Source: Hymenopus coronatus (lineage: Eukaryota > Arthropoda > Insecta > Mantodea > Hymenopodidae). Taken from it: a DNA stretch of 64,000 nt. The stretch lies in the NCBI GenBank assembly GCA_030762935.1, contig CM060882.1:19473001-19537000 (forward strand). Reading direction: 5' to 3'. The notes beneath the pieces are model-generated. The model had not been told where the DNA came from. It ran no database searches and saw only the letters and a list, made by a program, of their open reading frames with translations. Shown piece by piece: positions 55,567-64,000 of this stretch; the first letter of the stretch is position 1; the number at the start of each line of letters is the position of its first letter. The translations under genes and the position numbers were made by a program.

Positions 55567-55615
55567 ATCCAATGTGTTCCATTCACATAGCTTTCTGTAG
55601 TTGTTCCACAAAAAT
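55567..55615 (+). repeat. Family H 5'-end fragment
   Basis: TCCAATGTGTTCCATTCACA to GTTGTTCCACAAAAA, cut by the next reverse copy. Confidence 0.75.
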
Positions 55616-55621
55616 TTTTTT

Positions 55622-55755
55622 ACTTTCTCTATACGCACTATGTACATAGTGTATAGAGAAGGTATTGCACTCCACCAAAAAATTGGATACCGAAATTTCA
55701 CCGGAAATATGTTTTAGGGTCCCTTTTATCTAAAAAATGCATTTTCGGGAAAAGG

Positions 55756-55822
<67 letters not shown>

Positions 55823-56533
55823 GTGTGCCTGTGAGCAGGATAACTCAAAAACGAAAAGTAGGTAAAATACCAAACTTGATATTTAAGTTTAGTATCTTTC
55901 AGGGATGCGACACGAAGATTTTGAGAAAAATCCCCCCACCCCAAACTACCCTTTACATGGAACTTTTTTCGAAAATTTTGATTTTCTCAAAAATGGCTCT
56001 AAAGATTTTGATTAAAATTTCGTGTTTTTAAGATATTTACCTGAGAAATAAAATGTATATCTTGAATTTTCTGGGAATAGCCTTTGAAGAGTAGTTTATT
56101 ATGGATGAATTTTACTGAATTTTGAATAACTGCTAAACCGTAAGAGATGGACAAAACCTTACTACACAAAAAATGTAGAGCACGTTAAAACACACAATTT
56201 ATGTTATATACATTTTTTCGTGGAGTTCGTCGTTTTTGTGACATTCCTTATTTTTGGTTTCTGCTATGAAAAACTTTTACATTTTTCATACAGGAATTTG
56301 TCAACTGCTGTCCATACAAACAAAGGAACTTCAGTGACATAGCAACCAGCTTTTGATTATCACTTTAACCTATGGTACTCCCTTATTTCACCTCTACTTA
56401 CAAGGAAGCAAGTAATATGGCTATTTCTGCTAATGTTTTACTGATTAGCATGAAGTAAATAGAAGTATAAGCATTTTAGGAATAATTTGTTGCAGGGATA
56501 TAGAGAAAGTCATGTGAATGTTACACATCAGAT
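55622..56533 (-). repeat. Family H, near-complete copy
   Basis: From ACTTTCTCTATACGCACTAT to TGTTACACATCAGA, with a 62-bp GT run (55759-55820). Confidence 0.95.
55759..55820. repeat. (GT)n microsatellite
   Basis: The longest GT run in the window, at the standard H position. Confidence 0.97.
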
Positions 56534-56540
56534 TTTTTAC

Positions 56541-57413
56541 GTTATCTATGCGTACTATGTACATAGTGTCTAAAGAAGGCATTGCATTCCACCCAAAATT
56601 CGATATAGAGATTTCAACGGAATTAGACTGTATAAAAAAAAAAAGTATTTCCAGAAAAAAGTCCTTGTGTGTGTGTATGTATCTGTGAACACGATAACTC
56701 AAAAACGAAAAGTCGGTAAAATACTAAACTTGGTATTTAAGTTTGGTGTCTTCCAAGGATGCGACACGAAGATTTTCAAGAAAATGCCCCCATCCCAAAC
56801 TACCTTTTACATGGAAGATGTTATGATTTTTTTGATTTTCTCAAAAAATGGCTCTAACGATTTTGATTAAAATATTGTACATTAATTATATTTACACGGC
56901 AAATAAACTGTAAATCTTGAATTTTCTGGAAATAGCCTCTGAAGTCTCTTCATTCTGGAGAACTTTTGTATAAATGGAAAACCGTAAGAGATACGCAAAA
57001 ACTTACTACATAAAAAAAAATGAAGATCTCATTAAAACAGACACTTTTTCAGACTTTGTTTTTCTTTTTTGTTTTGTTTTGTAGAGTTAACCATTTTCGA
57101 GATATTTTCGGATTCTTGGTTTCAATCTTAGCCACTTAAACGTTTCTCAAAACGGAAAGACATCTTTCTTCTCGTTTCTCGTTTGTTTACTACTGGCAAG
57201 CTAAGAGATTGGAATTTCAATTGTTTCACATAGCGACCGGCTTTAGCCTGTGTATTTTCTTATTTCCCTTCTACTTACAAGGAGACTAAGAATAAGACTA
57301 ATTTTGCTTATGTATATCTTGATTAGCATGATGTAGATATTATACTAATGTTTTGAGTAGGGGGTTTCTTTAGCGAACAGCTAGAGGTCATCGTGTGAAT
57401 GGATTACATTAGA
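56541..57413 (-). repeat. Family H, second unit of a reverse tandem array
   Basis: From GTTATCTATGCGTACTATGT (first bases lost) to GGATTACATTAGA. Subfamily 2-like at its right end. Confidence 0.88.
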
Positions 57414-57418
57414 TTTTG

Positions 57419-57557
57419 CCCTTCTACTTACAAGGAAGCAAGTAATAAGGACAAGTTCAACTAATGTTTATCTCCATTATGATGAAATAGAAGAATAAGT
57501 GTTTTAACAATAATTTGTTACAGAGATGTGGAGAAAGTTATGTGAAAGGAACACAGA
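57419..57557 (-). repeat. Family H, end fragment in the array
   Basis: CCTTCTACTTACAAGGAAGC to GAAAGGAACACAGA is the TCTGATGTG end of another unit. Confidence 0.85.
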
Positions 57558-57561
57558 TTTT

Positions 57562-58440
57562 TACTTTGTATAACCCCGTATGTACAATGTACATAGGAAT
57601 AGAGAAGTATTGCGTTCCACTCAAAAATTCGATGTCGAGATTTCACCGGAAATACATGTCTGTCCAAAAAAAGCATTTTCAGAAACAGGTCCGTGTGTGT
57701 ATGTGTGTGTGTGAACAGCGTAGCTCAAAAACGAAAAGACGGTTAAATATCAAACTTGGTATTTAAGCTTGGTATCTTCCAAGGATGCGACACGAAGAAT
57801 TTCAAGAAAATCCCCCCACCCCTAATTATCCTTCACATGGAAAAATGTTAAAACAAAAGTTGTTTTTCTTAAAAATGGCTCTAACGATTTTGATTGAAAT
57901 ACCACATATTAAAACCATTTCTATCACAAATAAAATGTACATATTGCATTTTTCTGGGAATAGCTTCTAAAGACCTGTTTATTCTGGATGAATTTTGCTT
58001 AATTTGGCATAACTAGTAAACCGTAAGAGATAGACAAAAACTTACTATACAAAAAATGTAGATCTTGTTAAAATACACAAGTTATGTCAAATACGTTTTT
58101 TTCGTGGAGCTTACCGTTTTCGAAGTATTCCTTGTTATTAGTTTCAATTGTAAAGTACTTACACTTTTCTCCGACGGGAGTGTCTGTTTCTCTTTTGTTC
58201 TACTCCTGGTCAAGCAAAGAAACGATTTGCAATGACAATCGCATGACGACAGCTTTTAAAACATTTGACTATCACTTAAGCCTAGTGCATTCCCTTAGTT
58301 CCATTCTACTTATAAGGAACTAAGTAACAAAATTCTGCTAATGTTTATCTCGATTAGCGTGGTGTTGAAAGAAGAATTATCTTTTGTAAGAAGTTTGGTT
58401 GTAGAGTAGCTAGAGAAAGTTATGTTAATGGAACAATGAT
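57562..58440 (-). repeat. Family H, last unit of the reverse array
   Basis: From ACTTTGTATAACCCCGTATG to AATGGAACAATGA. Subfamily 2. Confidence 0.92.
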
Positions 58441-58708
58441 TTTTTTGTAGCACTGAAAAGGTTCGCTATTGCAACTGGAAAAAGTAAAACATACATACCG
58501 TTTATATGACCTTGGCGTTGTTTGCAAGGCCATAAAATAGCGAGGTTATGTTCTGTTTGTTGTACCTCTGAAGTTTCAGGTTGTACAACCGCAATCCAAA
58601 GCTCACGTGGTCAACAAAAAACAAACTCAAACTTCTGCAGGTGCGTTTCTTTAGTCAACGAGGTGATATACACTCGCTTTTGTGCTCTGCTAAAAGCCAT
58701 ATATTTTT
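58441..58708. other. Unique-looking DNA, nothing recognised
   Basis: Short spacer before the next H copy. Confidence 0.4.
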
Positions 58709-59435
58709 ACTTTCTCTACAAAGAACTATGTACATATACGAGTAGTAGGTATAGAATATTTGTATTTCACCCAAAAATTCGATACCGAGCTTCCCCCGAA
58801 ATACATGTTTTGAAGATTCCTGAATTTTTTAGAAAAAGGTTCTCCTGTGTGTGTGGAGGCGGGGTCTGTGAACGCAATAATTCAAAAATCAAAATTGGCA
58901 TTTACTTCAAATCTTCCAAGGATGCAACAAGAAGGTTTTCAGAAGAATTCCCCATCTCAAACTAGTCTTTATGTGGAAGATTTTTTCGAAATTTTAATTC
59001 CTCAAATGCATCTGACGATTTTGATTAAAATACCGTATATTAAAGATATGACCAACAAGATGTTCTTGAATTTTCAGGGAATAGTCTATAAAGTCATTTC
59101 ATTCTGAATGGCTTAGACGGATAAAAAGTTACTACCCAAAAAGATCTCTGCAATATACATAATTTATCTCATATAACATTTTTTGTGGAGGTAACGATTT
59201 CGGAGATGTCCCTCATTATTGGTTTCAATTTTAAAATACTTAATACTATATCAAACATGAAATTGTCATCCATCGTTCATTTGCTTTACTCCTAGTCATG
59301 CAAAGGGAACCTAATTTCAAAGACAATCACATGGCGACCAGCTTTTAAAAGATTTGAATGTCGCTTTAGCCTGGTGCATTCCCTTATTTTACTTGTGTAT
59401 TCTACTTACAAGGAACTAAGTAACTAGATCGTTTC
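58709..59435 (-). repeat. Family H, diverged copy
   Basis: From ACTTTCTCTACAAAGAACTA to ACTAGATCGTTTCC. Subfamily 2, truncated before its TCTGATGTG end. Confidence 0.85.
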
Positions 59436-59439
59436 CATC

Positions 59440-59512
59440 AACCTCGGTATGGAATTTTTGGGTGGAATACAAAAATTCCCCTAATTACTGTACGAAGTAG
59501 AGAAAACGAATA
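59440..59512 (+). repeat. Family H 3'-end fragment
   Basis: CCTCGGTATGGAATTTTTGG then TGGAATACAAAAATTCC and GAAGTAGAGAAAACG fit the 3' end of a forward copy joined to the truncated reverse copy. Confidence 0.65.
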
Positions 59513-59675
59513 AAGGCATTAATGTAAGTATTATTTTAGTGTTATTAAAATGAAATTTGGCCAATAATTGTGAAAAATTAGTTAATTATTTTCTTTAAGA
59601 AAATACATTGTTTTTCCCACTTGGCACACTTTAACTATCAATCACTATAGCTATAAATGGATGCTGTACATTTTT

Positions 59676-59826
59676 ACTTTCTCTACACGTACTATGTACA
59701 TAGTGTATTGAGAAGGTATTGCACTCCAACCAAAAATTCGATACAGAGATTTCACCGGAAATATATGTTTTATCAAAAAAAAAGCATTTTCAGAAAAAGG
59801 TCCGTGTGTGTCCGTGTGTCCTCGAA
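59676..59826 (-). repeat. Family H hairpin-end fragment
   Basis: From ACTTTCTCTACACGTACTAT through ATTTCACCGGAAATATATG to GTCCGTGTGTGTCCGTG, where it ends in unrelated DNA. Confidence 0.9.
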
Positions 59827-60034
59827 CGATTGCATTTTTCAGAAGCAGCATCCTTTTCCTCTGCTCCGCTGGTGTTTAATTTATGAAAAATCGTTTTTGT
59901 TGGTGAATTTTGATTGACCATTCCCAATGTCGGGAGCGGGGGAGTACTTAGTTCAGCTAATTTGCTGTTGCCTGGTTTGAAGCTGTTGTTACCGGGGGTA
60001 CCCGCAAGCCATGCGGGGAACCCGATACCTCAAC

Positions 60035-60215
60035 CAGCGCAACTAGGCAAAGCCGACCTGAAAGATGAAGAAGGGAAATGAAATGAAGGGAAAGGAACCG
60101 TATATATACAGCACTCCAGGATTCGCCTAGCGGCCCCAGGAAACCCACGGAAAAACGAGGATCTAACCGGGACCTCCCGAATGCAAATCCTAGACGAAAC
60201 GTCTGAGCTTGGTTT
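60035..60215 (-). mobile_element. tRNA-derived SINE, type G
   Basis: On the minus strand AGCTCAGACGTTTCGTCTAG, a B-box-like CCCGGTTAGATCC, then CGTTTTTCCGTGGGTTTCCT and GGCGAATCCTGGAGTGC, ending in GGTTCCTTTCC. The body matches a common insect SINE tail (recalled). The left boundary could extend to about 59950. Confidence 0.65.
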
Positions 60216-60795
60216 GTGTATCTGTAATAGCCGGTATAAATTTCAATAAGATCTCTTACATATTGTGGATGTTCTAAATTTTACAGATGAATCATCTTAA
60301 ATATATTTCGATGTAGGATAATCTGAACAATTCTGAGTGGCTGTACGATGAATTTCTATGTATAAGTTGGCAACCGTGCTCTTCTAGCAATCATTATGGA
60401 AGCAAAGCACATCTTCCGTAAGCAAGATGTTTACATTAAATCTTTGTCATAAGTCAAGGATTTATAGAATGTCGTGGCGCCGTTAAGCTTAGCTTAAATG
60501 AGGTTTTATGCGGATGACAGACAGACAGACAGGACGTGCTGGAGCACTATTTCTGTGGGAGATGAGTTTCACATGCTGAAGGGAAGATAAAAATGTCAAG
60601 TTGTTGCGGGACCAGAATAGACCCCAAGTGTCTGCTGTTCTGAAGACAAACATGTGCGTTTGGGGCGCCATGCGAATGTTTACTTTGGATCAGGTACCTT
60701 TGGCTTTGTATCGGAGACAGCTGGCTCCATACGGGGCACAGGCCTTTCAAAATAGTTTTACTTCCGCGACAGAACTGTCATCAAGCTACTCTTTC
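60216..60795. other. Unique-looking DNA, nothing recognised
   Basis: Contains a short GACA run near 60518 and chance frames only. Confidence 0.45.
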
Positions 60796-60810
60796 TGGTC
60801 GTACATGTTT

Positions 60811-60890
60811 AGAACGCACGCCTGGGTGGTAGCGTGTCTGCCTCACATTCAAAACGTTGTGAGTTCGAATCTCGTTTAGGGTGAGTTACC
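60811..60890 (+). mobile_element. tRNA-derived SINE head, type F
   Basis: CGCCTGGGTGGTAGCGTGTC (A-box), a TGCCTCACATTC anticodon region and B-box GAGTTCGAATCTC, then GGGTGAGTTACCCGGATAAG. A family H copy begins at its end. Confidence 0.65.
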
Positions 60891-60904
60891 CGGATAAGGT
60901 TTTT

Positions 60905-61766
60905 ATTTTCTCTACATAGTGTATAGAGAAGGTATTGCACTTCACCAAAAAATTCGATACCAAGATTTCACCGGAAATATATGCTTTAGGGTCCCCTGTA
61001 TCCAAAAAAAGTATTTTCAGAAAAAGGTCCGTAAGTGTGTCCGTGTGTCTGTGAACACGATAACTCAAAAACGAAAAGTCGGTAAAACATCAAACTTGGT
61101 ATTTAGGTTTAGTATCTTCCAGGGATGCGCCACGAAGATTTTGAGAAAACTCCCCCCACACCAAACTACCCTTTACATGAAACTTTTTTCGAAAATTTTG
61201 ATTTTCTGAAAAACGGCTCTAACGATTTTGATTAAAATATCGTATATTAAAGATATTTGTCTGAAAAATAAAATGTATATTTTGAATTTTCTGGGAATAG
61301 CCTCTGAAGACTACTTTATTCTGGGTCAATTTTACGGAATTTTGCTTAACTGCTAAATCGTTAGAGATGGACAAAAACTTACCACACAACAAATGTAGAG
61401 CACTTTAAAACAAACAATTTATATTATATACATTTTTTTCGTGGAGTTGATTGTTTTTTAGATATTCTTGTTTTTGGTTTCAGCTATGAAAAATGTATAC
61501 TTTTCTCATACATGAATTTGTCAACTTCTGTCCATACAAACAAAGAAACTTCAGTCACACAGCAACCGCTTATGACATCACTTTAACCTATGGTACTCCC
61601 TTATTTCGCTTCTACTTTCAAGGAAGCAAGTAATAAGACTATTTCTGCTAATTTTTTTTTTTTTTTTTTTTCCCTCGATTAGCATGAAGTAAATGGAAGC
61701 ATAAGCTTTTTAATAATAATTTTTGCAGAGATGTAGAGAAAGTCATGTGAATGGAACACATCAGAT
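60905..61766 (-). repeat. Family H, near-complete copy
   Basis: From ATTTTCTCTACATAGTGTAT (hairpin shortened) to GGAACACATCAGAT. Confidence 0.94.
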
Positions 61767-62397
61767 TTTTTCAGGGTTTTCCCTTATCCTGAGAAGACAA
61801 ATGTCGAGTAACTTTAAGCTCTATAGACCCCGATATCATTTGAGCATTTCACCAATTTCATTCATCTTCCGATATGACCATCCAGGTTAAAAAAAAAAAA
61901 AATACAGAGTAATCAGTTTGGAGACATGTTACTGACAATTCAGCTCAACTATTAAACAACTGTTTCAACCAATCGCGGTCATCTGACTGGAGCGATATTA
62001 TCGAAACATCATATCGCAGCTGAAGTTCATTTCTATGAAATCTTGTCGCATCTGACACAATCTCCTGTGTTGGTTATTGATAACAAGGTGACAATCTAGT
62101 CAACCAAACTTCACTTTTAATAACTGTCAGTTTCACAATTGTACTTTCAATTAATCCAGTTACAATGTTTATTTAAAGTTTTATCCAGTGGTTAATGTAT
62201 TTTGTTCAAAAAAGGATTGAAAATAATCATTATTTGTATTTCTTATGTACAAAACGATTGCAAATACCTCAATAAAGCAACATTTGCTTCCATTTCATGT
62301 ATTAGTTATTATATTATCTATTTATATTGTTGCAATGGATATTCGTGCATTGGGGTAAATATGGCCGGCCATACCATAATGAAGAAGAAAGACAAAA
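61767..62397. other. Unique-looking DNA, nothing recognised
   Basis: About 630 bp of AT-rich sequence with no supported feature. Confidence 0.45.
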
Positions 62398-63217
62398 TCC
62401 GATGAGTTCCACTTTCTCTACATCTCTGCAACAATTTATTGTTAAAAAGCTTATGCTTCTATTTACTTCATGTTAATCCAGAAAAAAATTAGCAGAAATA
62501 GTCTTATTATTTGCTTCCTTGTAAGTAGAAGCGAAATAAGGGAGTACCATAGGTTAAAGTGATAGTCAAAAGCTGGTTGCTATTTCCTTTGTTCACAAAG
62601 ACCTTTACAAGAAAAGTATGTTTTTATAGCTGAAACCAAAAACAAGGAATATCTCAAAAACGATCAACTCCACGAAAAAACTGTATCTAACATAAATTAT
62701 GTGTTTTAAAGTGCTCTACATTTGTTGTGTGGTAAGTTTTTGTCCATCTCTTACGGTTTAGTAGCTATACAAAATTCCGTAAAATTGACCCAGAATAAAG
62801 TAGTCTTCAGAGGCTATTCCCAGGAAATTCAAAATATACATTTTTATTTGTCAGGTAAATATCTTTAATATACGATATTTTAATCAAAATCGTTAGAGCC
62901 ATTTTTTAGAAAATCAAAATTTTGAAAAAAAGTTCTATGTAAAGGGTAGTTTGGGGTGGGGGATTTTCTCAAAATCTTCGTGTCGCATCTCTGGAAGATA
63001 CTAAATTTAAATACCAAGTTTGGTATGTTACCGACTTTTCGTTTTTGAGTTATCGTGTTCACAGACACACGGACACACGGACCTTATCTCGAAAATACTT
63101 TTTTTGGATACAGGGGACCCTAAAGCATATATTTCCGGTGAAATCTCGGTATCGAATTTTTTGGTGGAGTGCAAAATCTTCTCTATACACTCTGTACATA
63201 ATACGTATAGAGAAAGT
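62398..63217 (+). repeat. Family H, near-complete copy
   Basis: From TCCGATGAGTTCCACTTTCT (first stem partly deleted) to ATACGTATAGAGAAAGT. Confidence 0.93.
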
Positions 63218-63554
63218 AAAAAATCGTGAATAAACGTGGTTCAATGTGACATTTAGCATTTGAGAACTGAAGTATTATGATCTAAATCTGATAAAATGTT
63301 CCTTCCTATGCATTATAAAATATAATAGTCCATATCGCTATCAAATACTACACGTGTTTTCATCTCTTAGGACAATTGGCTCCCGTCTCTTCGCTCCTGT
63401 CGTGAATTATCGACAAGATGGAAACACTCGTGGCATTATGTTTGTAGGAAATTTCCCTGCTGGTTGTGTTTTACTTAATAGATATGAGTATCATGATATG
63501 TCAATCAACAGTGCATAGCCTAAAAATAAAAATGAAAAACAAAAGTTAAAAGAA
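63218..63554. other. Unique-looking DNA, nothing recognised
   Basis: Spacer between two H copies, no supported content. Confidence 0.45.
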
Positions 63555-63879
63555 AATGAAGACCTCGTTAAAACACTCAATTTATATTATATACATTTTA
63601 TTCGTGGACTGAATCGTTTTTAGGATATTCCTTACTATTGGTTTCAGCTTTAAAAAGCTTACACTTTTCTCATGAGGGAATTTGTCAACTCCTGCTCATA
63701 CAAAGGAACTTCAGTCACATAACAACCAGCTTTTGACTATCACTTTAACCCTTATTTCGCTTCTATTTACATGGAAGGAATAATAAGACTATTTCTAATA
63801 CTTTTCTCTCGATTAGTATGAACAATAATTTGTTGCAGAGATGTAGAGAAAGTCATGTGAATGGAACACATCAGATTTT
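63555..63879 (-). repeat. Family H, TCTGATGTG-end half
   Basis: From GACCTCGTTAAAACACTCAA to GGAACACATCAGAT. Confidence 0.9.
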
Positions 63880-63889
63880 TGAGACATCA

Positions 63890-64000
63890 GCACACACGGA
63901 TCTTTTTATATTTTTTTTGGGGGGAGGGGATTCAGGGAAACCCAAAATATATATTCATTGTGAAATCTCGGTATCGAATTTTAGGGCTCAATACTACACC
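63890..64000 (+). repeat. Family H 3' part, cut by window edge
   Basis: CACACACGGATCTTTTTATA, then TTCAGGGAAACCCAAAATAT and GTGAAATCTCGGTATCG are the microsatellite-to-hairpin part of a forward copy. Confidence 0.85.

Noticed and set aside
60489..60879. Overlapping frames on both strands near 60.6 kb
   Set aside because: No frame has a signature or splice context. Regarded as chance frames in a locally GC-richer segment.

Overview
The window is repeat-dominated, intron-rich nuclear DNA from an arthropod. The evidence is spliceosomal intron signals, tRNA-derived SINEs, mariner-family DNA transposons and long AT-rich stretches with dinucleotide microsatellites. One SINE type has an internal domain that I recall from polyneopteran insects such as cockroaches, termites and locusts, so a polyneopteran is my best guess. 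I see no bacterial, viral or organellar genes.

Only one host gene can be supported. It is a minus-strand gene for a secreted, probably GPI-anchored protein of the GAS1/GDNF-receptor-alpha type. One coding exon lies at 24162-24383 and the last coding exon at 5358-5831. They splice in phase across an intron of about 18.3 kb that is filled with transposable elements. The remaining ~40 kb to the right is intergenic or lies 5' of this gene, and it has the same repeat composition.

Most of the window consists of one interspersed repeat, called 'family H' here. I count about 25 near-complete copies of roughly 0.8-0.95 kb and more than 20 fragments, in both orientations. Read in the forward direction, a copy starts TCTGATGTGTTCCATTCACA, carries an inner microsatellite block of CA/GGACA type and a short palindrome (AAATACCAA..TTGGTATTT), and ends in a conserved hairpin of about 34 nt followed by AGAAAGTA. 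An ACTTTCTCTA motif near the start is repeated in inverted form at the end. Family H encodes no convincing protein. Its architecture resembles non-autonomous Helitron/Helentron elements (DINE-1/HINE type), but that assignment is inference. In the feature list, '+' means the TCTGATGTG end is on the left and '-' means the hairpin end is on the left.

Other elements, left to right: two internally deleted mariners of one subfamily (2214-3000, 23338-24075); two mariners of a second subfamily, each inserted in an old H copy and each hosting a further H copy (11529-13598, 35226-37363); a full-length but broken third mariner type (49043-50293); two more mariner remnants near 17.5 and 18.6 kb; a LINE ORF2 remnant (39134-40090); several tRNA-derived SINE types; a foldback MITE (30043-30592); two elements with inverted termini (3004-3618, 43460-44402); a possible solo LTR with a textbook core promoter near 16.6 kb; and a 232-bp tandem repeat (31083-34805) whose units are split by H and SINE insertions, so empty and filled sites can be compared directly.
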